Source: Micropterix aruncella (taxonomy: Eukaryota > Arthropoda > Insecta > Lepidoptera > Micropterigidae). From it: a stretch of 64,000 nt of DNA. Shown in pieces: positions 1 to 10,730 of this stretch. The notes under the pieces are model-generated. The model was not told where the DNA came from, searched no databases, and saw only the letters and a list, made by a program, of their open reading frames with translations. Made by a program: the position numbers and the translations under genes. The DNA is taken from contig OX155955.1 in assembly GCA_944548615.1 (NCBI GenBank), positions 15,285,818 through 15,349,817 on the forward strand, given 5' to 3'. Every line of letters begins with the position of its first letter. Position 1 is the first letter of the stretch.

Positions 1-481
1 TGTTTAATTAGGCCGAAGCCCGTACCAATGTAGACTCGACTAGGTCACTTGTACGTTTTATATTGTGCGCACACTTATTAAAGTACTATTACTGAAAAAA
101 AGAAAAAGTAAAAATTAAAAAAAAAGTAAATCTAATAACTCTAATAAATACGTAGTATAAATTTCAAGAGTTATTTTAATGATATCTAATACCTAATTCA
201 TAAACATGTTGAAAAATAAAAAAAGAAATCAAAATACATCCAGTTAAAATATTATTAAAATAATATCAATAATAAAATATAATAAAATTATAATTGCAAT
301 GATAATCAGTAAATAGAGAAAAAAAAAGGAGTTAATAATTTACAAAATAAAAATAAAACAAAAAGCCAGTAATAAGAAGAAGTAATTAAAATAGTCAAGT
401 CAATAAATAATACAGAAAAAAAAGATAATAATAATCCTAGTAGCAACAAATAAAAACATAAGATTTAGTTATCAGGTTAAA
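1..481. other. AT-rich stretch without a gene
   Basis: No coding potential or RNA gene is visible. The first 70 bases weakly resemble 22070-22150, the presumed 3' UTR of the LINE at 21940-23469, and both are followed by a long AT-rich run. This could be the 3' UTR of another, oppositely oriented LINE copy, but the similarity is short. Confidence 0.3.
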
Positions 482-1840
482 AACTACCGACCCATAAGCC
501 TGACTAGTATAGTGTGCAAATGTATGAAAAGAATCATCGCTAAGGAACTGCAAGGCTTCCTAAGATCGGAAAACATCATACCATACCAACAACACGGATT
601 TGTGTCTAATCGCTCAACTATCTTTAACCTCTTGCTTTGCCTTGACTTCGACTCTAAAACTCCCGTTGATGTTATTTATCTGGACTTCGAGAAAGCATTT
701 GATGCGGTGCCACACCGTCGGCTCCTTGCAAAACTAGCGCATCTCGGAATACGTGGTAGACTGCTGACATGGCTGGAAATTACCTAACGGGACGTACATA
801 CCAAGTGAGAGTGGGGGGCCTATTATCGGATGTCCGTGAAGCGGTCAGCGGCGTACCTCAAGGTTCCGTTCTGGCTCCGACCCTGTTCGGGATCTTCATT
901 TCTGATCTTCCCCAACTCGCCGGAATATCAACGAGCCTCTTCGCTGATGATGTTAAACTTACTGCAGACGCTGTCTTGAGTTGTGGAACGTTAAGAGAAG
1001 CTTTAGATGAAATCACCAAATGGACTCAAGACTGGGTTATTAAAACCAACCCTAAGAAATGCACAGTTCTACACCTTGGTAAAAACAACCCTGAAAATGA
1101 CTACCAACTTGGATCGATCAGCTTAACCACCACAAATGCATAGAAAGACCTTGGTATAACGATAACGGACAACTTGAAATGGGCAAACCATATTTAAAAT
1201 ATAGTAAAACAGGCAAACTCACTTCTATATTTGGTAAAGAAAGCTTTTCAAGTATTGACGATACCGACATTTCTAAAAATTTACAAAACCTACATTCGTC
1301 CTCTGATCTAGTATGGTTTTCAAATCTGGAATCCTTATTTTGCCAAGGACATCAACCTGCTTCAAAGTGTACAACGTAGAGCGACAAAACTGCCAAAAAC
1401 CCTAAGAAAACCACCCTATGAACATAAATTAAAAATCCTCAAACTGACAACTCTGGAGCAACGGAGACACAGAGGAGATCTCACAGAGACATACAAAATA
1501 CTGAGGCAATACTACGACTGCCCAGAGTTGGAAAGCATGTTTGTGTTCAATTCAAACCATCACTTAAGAGGTCACAGCCTGAAACTCAACGTTACAAGCT
1601 TTTCAACTGAAGCAAGAAAGCACTTCCTGACAAACAGAATCGTGAACAGCTGGAATAAACTGCCCGAGGAAGTTATCGAAGCACTAACCATAAACGCATT
1701 CAAAAATAGGCTTGATATCTACTTAAAAAATAATATATAAAAGAAAAAAAAAGGAAACAGCAACACCAGTGAATTTCATAGATATGAACACATCAGCGTT
1801 AAGCTGCTAGTTCATCAACAAATAATAATAATAATAAATA
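482..1840 (+). pseudogene. Non-LTR retrotransposon (jockey/CR1-like) reverse transcriptase, 5'-truncated and broken
   Basis: This is the 3' part of a LINE polymerase ORF. Homology starts at 482 with an NYRPISL-type motif. RT blocks follow in order: YLDFEKAFDAVPH near 680, SGVPQGSVLAP near 845, and FADD near 940. Next come the thumb region (YIRPLI near 1290) and a C-terminus with the common NSWNKLPEEV motif (about 1647). A one-base frameshift at about 775 shifts WL into NYLTGRTY, and in-frame stops lie at 1141, 1195 and 1309, so it is dead. An AAT-type simple repeat at 1816-1840 is probably the 3' tail. The missing 5' end is usual for target-primed insertion. The clade is assigned by eye only. 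Confidence 0.88.
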
Positions 1841-2287
1841 TTAGGCGTTTAATGGAGAATAACGGAGATGAGCACCTCAATCTCATGTCTTTCAAATTAC
1901 AACAGTAGCGGAGAAATGTGTTTGATTGTTTATATTTCATTAGTGGTCGTCTTCAAATTAAATTGTAATTCATTAAGAATCTTGGGCGCTATGTATGAAA
2001 AGTGTCTTTGCGCAAACGTTGTCATTGTTTCGGGACGCAAGTGCTTATGAGTAGTGGTGCTCTTTGTTTGTGTTGCATGTATTATATAAAATAAAAAAAA
2101 TATATAAAATAGTTCATTCTGGGTTAGACAGTCCTCATCTCCTGAGCAGTGTAAGCGTACGAGCGCCTTTGCGATCCACTAACTTACCGCGTATCAAGTT
2201 TGCAACACAAACTATGGTGCCGATTCGTTATTTCCACGTGCTACCGATACATATCGCTAGTGCTATTGCTAGTGATCCTATTTTAAC
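1841..2287. other. Unassigned region
   Basis: Short open frames (1868-2050, 2064-2300) show no recognisable family. I see no splice sites or repeats that would support a gene here. Confidence 0.3.
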
Positions 2288-2650
2288 GTCACCTAACTAG
2301 GTTATAGCCTGTTCTAAGGCGGACATTTAAAACTGTATGAGTATGTGTATAACTGGTATAAAATCTAAGTAAAAAAAGAAGATAATAATTTTGAAAAAAA
2401 GTAAACACTAATAGCTTATTTTAATAGTTATTAGCTGGACAATCAAAGCAAAATTGTGATTCCATTTTATGTCAACTAACTAGGTTATAGCCTGTTTTAA
2501 GGCGCACATTTAAAATTGTAAGAGTATGTGTATGTATAACCTATATAAAATCTAAGTAACGAAAAGAATTTAAGAAATTTGAAAAAATATAAACACTAAT
2601 AGTTATTATTAATCCTTATTAGCTGGACATTCAAAGTAAAATTTGCCACA
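2288..2650. repeat. Tandem duplication, 183-bp period, two units
   Basis: Unit 1 starts at 2288 and unit 2 at 2471. Both begin GTCAMCTAACTAGGTTATAG and continue in parallel through ATTAGCTGGACA. The copies differ by scattered substitutions and small indels, so the duplication is not recent. No coding function is apparent. Confidence 0.85.
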
Positions 2651-3040
2651 ATTTAAAATTGCTGTAATAAATGGCGATTTTTTTTAAAAACATATAAGGT
2701 TGCCTAATGCTTTTGAACAATACTTTATATGTTACACGGCTTGCTGAAGGTCTGCTTTTTCAATGTAACATAGTAAATCATTTAATATTTCATTGTACTG
2801 TGGACATCTACGCATATAAACATCATTTAAAACTCGGTCAATTATGCGCAGTCATATTTCTTTTTAATTTAATTATTATACGAGCTCAAAGAAAGAGTAA
2901 ATGTAATGTCGTCCCCGTTTTATTAAAAATACCCAGAGTCGCCAAGCTGACAATGTCCTACGCCATAAAGACCTCTCTAACGAGGTAGGCTTAATAACAA
3001 CGAAGGCTAAGAAAACGATATTTTTTGTTACGTCAGGTAA
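2651..3040. other. Unassigned region with a weak 93-codon open frame
   Basis: The open frame at 2707-2988 (+) has no recognisable domain, and its composition looks like translated AT-rich DNA. No repeat partner was found elsewhere in the window. Confidence 0.25.
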
Positions 3041-3480
3041 AAAGCTGGAAAAGCAGTGAAATATTGTCCGCTTTCGGGTGGGGCTGCCAGCCGTATAATA
3101 GCGATGTATTCTTATTTATGTATATGTATGTTTTCCGTTTCTGTATTCCACCATAGCTTCGTCAAAGCCATAGTATAGTTAAAATCGTTATGTCATCCCG
3201 AGTGTAGCAGATTACCTTAACTGTTCAAACATGAAGTAAGTAGTTGTCTAAATGTCCAAATATCCAAATATCCAAATGTCAATACATCAACTAAAATATA
3301 TTGTGTCTAGTGTCAAATGAAAGGTCGGATTGACTGCATTCCAGAAATATACTTTTATCTATATAGATACCTACATAAACTACAAATATTTCATAAAAAA
3401 TCGTAATAAAAATAGTGATATTACACAATATTTCCCTTTCTGCCACGGCAGTCGTGGTTTTTATTATTTTTATATATTTA
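3041..3480 (+). repeat. Family A interspersed repeat, copy 1
   Basis: It matches, in reverse orientation, parts of 18735-20260 and 50395-50705, and in the same orientation 49495-49650. Shared landmarks are GTCAAATGAAAGGTCGGATT near 3310, CTACAAATATTTCAT near 3380, and the TGTCATCCCGA block near 3191. The TA at 3213-3214 is unoccupied here but carries the pogo insertion in the copy at 18735-20260. The class is unknown; it may be a foldback/MITE-type element. Confidence 0.7.
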
Positions 3481-3519
3481 TTTGTTAAAACGCTTGACCT
3501 GTAACATTGTGAAATTAGA

Positions 3520-4560
3520 CAGTTAACGGTTTCTGTGCAGCTTGGGTCATATGACCTGCTCGTTATCCCGAGGCGGCTCAACTCACGGTACAACTCCCAT
3601 CCGTTAGCCTCCCCGAAGAGGGTCGAACCTAGAGTTTCCTCTGTCACGGCTTGTCGTGAACAGGTGGATCGGGTCGTCTCGCTAGGGCAGGGGTCTCCAA
3701 ACTTTTTTACAGGCGGGCCACATTGACCTGTCAAATAATATTGGCGGGCCAGAATCAAACATTTTTTTTCCATATATTTTTTTTATAAATTGTTACCTCG
3801 AAATACTGTATTTACTTTTCTTGAGTAATGTTTAGTATAATAATGAGAAAAATAAAACAATTTTGTTTTTTTTTTTTATAAATGTGACACATGCAGTTGT
3901 TGATTAATCATACCTTTAATACTTGGGTTGAATTTTGAAGTACCAAAGGAACACTGATAGTAGTCTTCGAGCCAGTCTCTTCAGGTTAGGGTAATCTTAA
4001 GAAAGTCACTAATAAAAGTCTTTGTATTGGTCTTTTTGTACTTGTCGTTTCGATGACGAATGATGTGTGCCTGTTGGCACCGCTTCGCGCTCGCGTGGAA
4101 TGTTTACACAAACGTGCGTGGGCCGGATAAAGTAGCTACGCCCTCGGGCCGTAGTTTGTAGACCCCTGCGCTAGGGGATGACTATGCATCTCGTGCTGCG
4201 TCGGTCAATCGAAAAGGGCAATTTGAAAGAGGGCAAAGGGCGAAACGGTCCGCGATAAATTCGTCCGCTAACTTCAGGTAGAGCTGCGCAAGCACCTTCG
4301 AACCTGCGACCAGACTGGAGGACGAAATAATCCGGCCAAATCTGGTAGTGAGCGAGGCCATCCGCTTTGTTCACTTCGTAGTGCCCCGCGGTAAGACATT
4401 GGTCACTCATCGGCATGTTGGCGTAGCTAGATAGTGGACTGCTTCGTCCCCAAGTCTATATTTAAGTTCACCCACGGCTGAAAGAACGATCAATATCGTT
4501 AAAACCTTATTGATGTGGCGTGTAGGTGACAACCCTAAAGTATTGCCGTTGTTTGGTATA
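3520..4560 (-). repeat. Family B GC-rich repeat, old copy, split by a hAT MITE
   Basis: Diverged family-B sequence runs from about 3520 to 3687 and resumes at 4177. It ends near 4545 with the family's AGGTGACAAC-like terminus. It is GC-rich against AT-rich surroundings. The 481-bp hAT element at 3688-4168 interrupts it. Frames inside are not conserved coding sequence. Confidence 0.7.
3688..4168. mobile_element. Non-autonomous hAT element (MITE), 481 bp
   Basis: The ends are inverted repeats: CAGGGGTCTCCAAAC on the left and the reverse complement of GTTTGTAGACCCCTG on the right. A perfect 8-bp target duplication, CGCTAGGG, lies at 3680-3687 and 4169-4176. 8-bp duplications and CAGGG/CAGTG termini define the hAT superfamily. 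There is no transposase ORF, so it would have moved in trans. It sits inside the older family-B copy. Confidence 0.92.
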
Positions 4561-4584
4561 ATAAAGGAAACAAAAACTGAATAT

Positions 4585-4660
4585 ACTGCGTGAACTTCGT
4601 AGCTTCCGACGTTACGGCGATATTGCAAACGCCGTTGTCCAGGGTAGAATTGACAGCGCA
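4585..4660 (-). mobile_element. Penelope-like element 3' fragment
   Basis: About 70 bp resemble the shared Penelope-like 3' sequence (GACGTTACGGC... CCGTTGTCCAGGGTAGA), best compared with 44280-44325. It is short and diverged. The remaining bases up to 4917 show nothing recognisable. Confidence 0.55.
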
Positions 4661-5433
4661 GTAAAATCCAAATTTCATATTTCATTTATAATTAAAAACA
4701 ATCAATACGCATTGCAGCGTTTAAAACTAACTAACTAAGCTTCGCCCTAATTAATATAGATTTATTCATATTATCGTTATCTCTTTCGTAATATTGTAGC
4801 AGTTAATTCTCTATATTCTAAGTAATGATTGATAATAAGTATAAATATAGATAAATACATGCATAAATAAACAAACAAACAAAAAATTGATAAATAAATA
4901 AATGTATCGACGCCAAAGTTCTAAACTGCAAAAATTTTAGTATTCTAACGCTACCATCATTATATATATATTTGAATGCATAAAGTTAATATTAAAAAGC
5001 ATAGGAAAGTTGAAGACCCAAAAAGAAATTCACTCGCATTTCACCAGATGTAGGCAGAATTTAGCATTACCCCTTCCATCTCTGGAATTATTCAAAGGGG
5101 ATCCAAATTACGTTGGATTGGTGTGTTACAATAAACTTCCTGAGAATATTAAAGTTATATGTAGAAACGGAAAAATATCCCAATTTAAATCGAAATTAAA
5201 AGGCTACGTTATTGCGAGAGAATTATGTAATATTAACGAATTATAATTAGATGACTGACAATTTCCATCTCGATTTTATTTATTTAACTTGACATTTGTA
5301 CCATTTTATTGATTATTATATTATTACTATTATTTCTAATTGTCTCCGATAATCAATTATATTTCATAATTATAGGACCATTGAATTTTAATATTTTAAT
5401 TTCATGACTAACTCTAGTTATAAATATTAAATA

Positions 5434-5656
5434 CTAGCTGCGCCCAGCGGTTTCACCCGCGTGGTGATGGAAAATTGTGATAATGATGATAGAAAACCAT
5501 ATATCTTTATAAATTATAGCCTATGTGTTATTCTGATGTATAAGCTATATTATTGTGAAGTTTCATCAAAATACATTAAGTAGTTTTTGCGTGAAAGAGT
5601 AACAAACATCCATACATATGTACATACAAACTTTCGCGTTTATAATATTAGTAGGA
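5434..5656 (-). mobile_element. Short non-autonomous Helitron
   Basis: Read on the minus strand it starts TCCTACTAATATTATAAACG and ends with a hairpin (from CGGTTTCACCCGCG and CGCCCAGCG) followed by CTAG at 5437-5434. It is flanked by A and T, the classic Helitron insertion context. Internal text (TTTCATCAAAATACATT, GTGAAAGAGTAACAAACATC) is shared with the partial copy just downstream. Confidence 0.8.
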
Positions 5657-5744
5657 TAGTAGGATAGAATTTAAATTTCGAATGTCAATTTCTTAGATTT
5701 TTTTCCTACTTACTTGACAGTTATCGTTATATTTTAGATAATTC

Positions 5745-5901
5745 ACACTATATCTTTATAAATTATAGCCTATGTGTTATTCTGATGTGTAAGCTATATT
5801 ATTGTAAAGTTTCATCAAAATCCATTCAGTATTTTTTGCGTGAAAGAGTAACAAACATCCATACATACATACAAACTTTCGCGTTTATAATATTAGTAAG
5901 A
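5745..5901 (-). mobile_element. Partial second Helitron copy
   Basis: It repeats 5500-5656 almost exactly, from the CTTTATAAATTATAGCC block to the terminal TTATAATATTAGTAAGA. It lacks the hairpin/CTAG end. Together with 5434-5656 it forms a tandem pair, perhaps a read-through or truncated end of the same family. Confidence 0.7.
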
Positions 5902-6055
5902 TAACAATTATCAATCGTGTGGTGAGTCTCTAATAAAATGTTTAGTATCAATTTTAAAGTTATTTTAACATTAAGCAGCTATATAAAGTGTCTAAATAAA
6001 TATGTAAAAGTTTTTGAAGACAATAAATGTGATTTGATTTGATTTATTTGATTTG

Positions 6056-6394
6056 CAACAACTTAAAAAGACATCACTTTTGACTTAAGCATTGCCATAA
6101 TAGTTTAGGTGCTGACCGGGACACAAATCAAAACTCAAGAAAAGTAATGTACATCGTGCTGAACCCTGGGTGAGAATGTTGTCCCTAGTAGTTGGTAGGT
6201 ACTTACCTAATAAGAAAAGCAGATAAAATATAATGAAGAAACATTTTTATTGCCTATGTTTATGAAGCTAATAATATAATGACGAAGAACACATGACATA
6301 GATCGAAATTCAACAGGAACAATATTATTTCCATTATATTTTGCATTCAACTGTTCAAAAAGATTCAACTATTCTTATGTTTTGCTGTCTTCTT
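6056..6394. other. Unassigned AT-rich region
   Basis: I see no coding frame, RNA gene or repeat partner. Confidence 0.3.
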
Positions 6395-6690
6395 GACCAG
6401 CTTCAGGAGCCCTGGTTTCCCAAACATATTTGTGAAATTCGGAAGAAGTTATGTTGAAATTAAACTTGAATTGAATAATGCTTCTATTGTTTCAATGTGA
6501 AGGCGATTGAGTTCTTTGGTCCACTGATAACTACTTTGGAAAACATTCTCTCAGCATTCGCATTTTGACCAGGGATGGCGTATAATAATTGCTTTTCCTC
6601 TCCGACTCTTCGATTTCATGAAGTATATTTAACCATTGGTCATGTCTTTTTTGGTCCACACTTCGTTATCTTTACGCTTTTCTTTCGTTT
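6395..6690 (-). pseudogene. hAT transposase dimerisation domain remnant
   Basis: Read on the minus strand with frameshifts, the sequence gives DQWLNILHEIEESE, then PGQNANAERMFS, then YQWTKELNRLHIETIEALF. The NANAER-MFS ... QW-TKE-NRL-ETI order is the C-terminal dimerisation region of hAT transposases. At least two frameshifts separate the blocks, so no protein is made. It is unrelated to the MITE at 3688 as far as can be seen. Confidence 0.65.
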
Positions 6691-7492
6691 GAAAAATTAA
6701 TGCAAATAAATTATCGAGCTTCCCAATGCCGATACCTAAAACAACGACATGTCACTTCATCAAGACGAAAATTAGGTAAGTGAATTTACTTATTTAATTT
6801 AATTAATCAACACATTTACAAACCATAATTGTCTTGCTAATATTTATATCCATTAACAATTATTAGATTTATTAATTTACAAAAAAAATACACGGCTGAT
6901 ATGAGCATGAACATAGTGAACTACTGGCGCCGTGAACCAGGACTTTTTCCAAGCCAGCGAGGTCTTAGGTTTTCATTTACGTATATTCTGCAATTTAAAA
7001 AAAGATGTATAATACCAAAGTCATTACAAATCAGTTATACCTAATAATAACTAACTAATAATAACAATTAGAAATACTTAATAGAATACGAAAAATAGTT
7101 CATTTAAAATAGAATTAGGAAATCAGATAATAATATGGAATTCAATAAATTGTTAAGTAGCCACATTAGTAATAATAAAACGTAAGAAATCAAAATTAGA
7201 TAATAAGATATAATCGCAAGAATATTCAAAGATAATAATGAGAAGAGTCAAGGATATCTGTCTGGTATATTATTTTTGTGGATATTTTTCCGCTTGTCGT
7301 TTTTCGTCTTGTCTAATTCCTGATTGAAAAAAGAATCAGGAATTAATTTAAGATTTGAAAGAAGCATAATAAATATACTGGGGGGCTATGTAATCCAAAT
7401 GTCTCTGCCCAAAAGTTGTCTGCATTCGGAGGACGTCGAAATTAATGGCTTGGATTTGCCGCGTGCTGATTCGTTGCTGAGTTCTTGTTGCG
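6691..7492. other. Unassigned AT-rich region
   Basis: There is nothing recognisable apart from a short inverted repeat near 7315-7345 (TAATTCCTGATTGAAAA / ATCAGGAATTAA). Confidence 0.3.
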
Positions 7493-7550
7493 TTATCTAA
7501 ATTTGCTTGATATTGATATGGCCCCATAAGGTACCAGATTTTTAAATGTT

Positions 7551-7720
7551 ATGTCAAGGTTAATCACTCCGCCTGGCAACCCTATCTTACACATAATCAT
7601 TTCCCCGAGATGGCACACACAGCCAAAACTGTACAATGGCACGCTTCTCGCTGTGTTGTCATCTTGTCGCAGTCCTCCACTCCACAAAACGGGGAACCCT
7701 CCTATCTTTAACTGCATTAC
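7551..7720 (+). pseudogene. Possible Helitron helicase (Pif1-type) fragment
   Basis: The 114-codon frame 7551-7895 contains TPPGNP followed by QPKLYNGTLLAV. This resembles the PPG-P ... PKLCNGTRL block of Helitron Pif1-like helicases. Only this short block matches, and the rest of the frame is unremarkable. Treat as tentative. Confidence 0.35.
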
Positions 7721-7871
7721 CCAGGAAGGATATCGAGTCGCGACCGGTCCTTGTTACGAGTTGCGGGCAATTTATATTTGCGCGATATATCCACGGCAAA
7801 ACATGTATGTTTTTCATTTAGTTAGGGGAAATTCTGAAAGGTACAGTGACTCAACGACTGGGATTTTGGCA

Positions 7872-7918
7872 TTCATAACTATTTATAAGTTTTGAAAACA
7901 ATAAACTTGATTTGATTT
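7872..7918 (+). repeat. Very short LINE-2 3' tail
   Basis: The last bases, TTTTGAAAACAATAAACTTGA followed by TTTGATTTGG, match the 3' terminus of the LINE-2 copies near 6015-6050 and 9353-9385. This looks like an extreme 5' truncation. Confidence 0.6.
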
Positions 7919-7963
7919 GGATAGTATGGAAATACATAAATAAAAATAAAATAAATTGTTTAA

Positions 7964-8701
7964 TCTATACTAAAATTATAAAGAGGCAAAGTTTGTGAGG
8001 TTGTAGGAAGTAATCTCTGGAACTACTAAACCGATTTTGAGAATTCTTTTACCAATAGAAAGCCACGTTATTTGTGAGTGTCATAGGCTATAATATTAAT
8101 ATGAAAAATGTAAAGACTTTTTCGGGGTAGTCGGATTTGCAAGGTAAGTCGGAGAAAAAACGGTCGAACGAAAACGTTTCTAACTAACGCTGCCTTAACG
8201 ATGAAAGATATATGATTAAGTTCTAGAGAAAAGTTGTACAGCTTGGTAATACCTACAAAAAAGTCAGTGTCAGCATATGTCTAAATTTTATATTTAAGTC
8301 ACAAGAAGTTTTTTTTTATATTAAAAAAATATATATATTCATGTTTATTGGTCATAATTTCTTAAAATTAATTCATGATTTCTTACAATTATGAATTCAT
8401 ATCAAAATAAGTAAATTTATCGTCTTTAAGTGTTTAAAACAAAAGACTTTCCCTTTTACTGCATGTAATTTCCCTTTTACTGCATAAATGGCTAAGGAGA
8501 TTAGACACTCACAAATAACGGTAATATAGTCAAATTGGCACGCAAATACATACATACATATGCAGTAAAAATATAACACTTCTTTTGGCAGTCAGGAAAT
8601 AAATTATAGCACTCAGTACTCAGTACTAACCGAACCACACTCATAATTTCATCACAAGTAAAAAGTTTTACCTCCCAACGAAGTGGGCAAGGGTCAGCTA
8701 T
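7964..8701 (+). mobile_element. Helitron, ~740-bp family, copy 1
   Basis: The 5' end TCTATACTAAAATTATAAAG follows an A. The 3' end carries the hairpin from CCCAACGAAGTGGG, then GGGTCAGCTA before TT; the CTAG is decayed to CTAT. It matches the copies at 24681-25426, 49671-50394 and 57216-57940 along its length. It has no coding capacity. Non-autonomous Helitrons like this are abundant in Lepidoptera. Confidence 0.85.
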
Positions 8702-9216
8702 TATTATATATTAGGATAGGACAAAAATTCCAATAACTTGATTTTTAAAAGAGCACGTTATGGTGATTGTAAAAAAATATTCTGTTCGTTTTTAACTACG
8801 ACCAAAAAAGGCCTTGGATACACAAGAATAATATAATTTGGGATTTATTATCCCTATTATAACAATTATATTGTGAATAAGCACATAAAGAAAATAAAAG
8901 CCAATAACTTATATTTTATCAAGATAACTTCATTATTTCAATTAACTGAAATTTGTATCCATGATCTCATTGATTGACCGTCAAATAAAAGCCAAGTATT
9001 TTAGTCATAAAAACGGATATTAATATATTGCAATTTTCTGCCGAGAAACGGAAAAATGTGTAAATAATTTAAATATTTTAATCGACTCCTCACAGATTCG
9101 CGAATGCTACGAGTAAGGTATAAGATACGATAAGCAGTGTGTTTTCATAGTTTGATTTATCCGATATTCCATTGGAAGTGGAAATAGTTACAAACCTTTT
9201 TATAGTGGAAGTATGT
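8702..9216. other. Unassigned AT-rich region
   Basis: I see no coding or structural signal. Confidence 0.3.
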
Positions 9217-9350
9217 ATACAGGGTGAGTTCTAATTAACCGGCATCTTTGAAAGGGGGTGAACGAGTACGAGCAAGTAAGCAACTTTTGATGAAAAATTG
9301 TAATAAGTATATGAAATTTAAAAGAAATTTTACCTACCTCAAATCAAATC
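9217..9350 (+). repeat. Family H short repeat, copy 1
   Basis: ACAGGGTGAGTTCTAATTAA followed by CCGGCATCTTTGAAAGGG and GAGTACGAGCAA matches 10228-10310. The two copies flank the LINE-2 copy at 9353-10165 in the same orientation. The pair could mark an older element into which the LINE inserted. Confidence 0.55.
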
Positions 9351-9352
9351 GC

Positions 9353-10165
9353 ATTTATTGTCTTCAAAAACTTATACATAGTTGTTTAGAAACTTTATAT
9401 AGCCGCTTAATGTTAAAATAACTTTAAAATGTATACTAAATATTTCATTAGAGACTCACCACACAATTGAGTTATATTAGATATTTATAACTACAGTTAG
9501 TCATGAAATTATAATATTAAAATTAAATGGTCCTATAAATAAGAGATATAATTGATTATGACAGACAATTACAAATAATAGTAATAATATAATAATCTAT
9601 AAAATGGTACAATCGTCAAGTTAAATAAATAAAATCGAGATGGAAATTGCCAGTCATCTAATTATAATTCGTTTATATTATATAATTCTCTCGCAATAAG
9701 GTAGCCTTTTAATTTCGATTTAAATTGGGCTATTTTTCCGTTTCTACATATAATTTTAATATTCTCATGCAGTTTATTGTAACACGCCATTCCAACGTAA
9801 TTTGGATCCCTTTTGAATAATTCCAGAGATGGACGGGGTAATACTAAATTGTGCCTACATCTGGTGAAATGCGAGTGAATTTCTTTTTGGGTCTTCATCT
9901 TTCCTATGTTTTTTAATATTAATTTTATGCATTCAAATATGTATAGTGATGGTAGCGTTAGAATACTGAGATTTTTGAAGTGACCACGACATGATTCATT
10001 ATGGTTAAGGTTTATCAATATTCTTATGGCTCGTTTTTGGAGAGAGAAAATATGTTGCCTTAAAACTACTGTACACTGTAACCAGAAGGGACGAAGAATT
10101 GACTCGAAATAGGCAAAGTATATTATTTTGGTGTGTTTAACGCTCATCAGTTTCCGTATTTGCCT
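9353..10165 (-). pseudogene. LINE-2 family copy 2: C-terminal RT region plus 3' UTR
   Basis: The 161-codon frame 9662-10147 (minus) encodes a non-LTR C-terminal region: an LQKRAIRIL block, then SCRGHFKNLSILTLPSLYIFE, ending in ARELYNINEL. Upstream RT catalytic motifs are absent, so the copy is 5'-truncated. The 3' UTR runs to a CAAATCAAATCGC tail at about 9353. It pairs with the plus-strand copy at 4918-6055 and provides the empty site for its Helitrons. Confidence 0.85.
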
Positions 10166-10227
10166 TACCTAGTTATTTAACAGAATGAAATATTAGATTA
10201 TAATTAACTATCGAATAGATATTTATA

Positions 10228-10310
10228 CAGGATGGATGGTTTTTATTTAACTGGCATCCTTCAAGGGTGCATCAATCAGTACGAGCAACTATACAACTTT
10301 AAATTAAAAT
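10228..10310 (+). repeat. Family H short repeat, copy 2
   Basis: It is related to 9217-9300 (ACAGGATGGATGG, ACTGGCATCCTTCAAGGG, CAGTACGAGCAA). A 69-codon minus frame here is not a gene. Confidence 0.5.
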
Positions 10311-10398
10311 ACATATATATTTTTTTAAATTTTTGTTTCTGATTTTTTAATTTAAAAATTTGAAGGATTTGACTGTTAAATAAATGTTTGAGCGCACT

Positions 10399-10471
10399 GC
10401 GCCATCTATCGGTAGGTAAAATATCGCTAATAAAGAAAACCAGCGATATTTTACCTACCGCTAGATAACGC
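10399..10471. repeat. Imperfect 30-bp stem inverted repeat
   Basis: Arms at 10399-10428 and 10442-10471 pair through TCGGTAGGTAAAATATCGCT and its complement, around a 13-base spacer. A few mismatches lie at the outer end. It could be a small foldback element or transcription-dependent hairpin. Confidence 0.8.
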
Positions 10472-10515
10472 ATCGTGCTCAGCACTTTTTATACATTTTT
10501 TCAATTAAACAAAAT

Positions 10516-10730
10516 CGGATTTTCGAAATTCGCGAGCTCCGAGCCCGGCCCCCCACCACCGTTATAACCTACGCAGTGGCGGCAGCGCTATGCGGCCTAC
10601 CCGCGGAACAACGGATTGACAGCTCTTTCAGCCTACCCTAGACAACGGCGGCTGCAACGTCACCGAAACGTCGGGTGCTACTAATTTTACGCGGTAAATT
10701 CGTTTCTATCGTATTTATAATAGCCTTGTT
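10516..10730 (+). mobile_element. Penelope-like element 3' fragment
   Basis: It shares the block GGATTTTCGAAATTCGCG, the GAGCCCGGCCC-rich stretch, CAACGGATTGACAGCTC, CACCGAAACGTCGGGTGCTA and the GCGGTAAATTCGTTTCTAT terminus with 15600-15801, and in reverse with 44202-44420. The link to the GIY-YIG ORF at 44257-44772 identifies the family. No clean target duplication is seen. Confidence 0.75.

Larger units (their letters stand above)
4918..6055 (+). pseudogene. LINE-2 family copy 1: C-terminal RT region plus 3' UTR
   Basis: The 78-codon frame 5010-5246 ends in ARELCNINEL. It is nearly identical to the end of the opposite-strand copy at 9662-10147. Homology begins near 4918, but a TA expansion near 4962 breaks the upstream frame (the STLPSLYIFE-like segment). 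The 3' UTR matches the second copy closely and ends in a TGATTTGATTT tail near 6030-6055. Two short Helitrons (5434-5901) are inserted in the UTR; the copy at 9353-10165 shows the empty site. This is a dead, 5'-truncated non-LTR retrotransposon. Confidence 0.85.

Noticed and set aside
3291..3773. 160-codon minus frame
   Set aside because: It spans a family-A repeat, a family-B repeat and part of the hAT MITE, so it is a chance composite.
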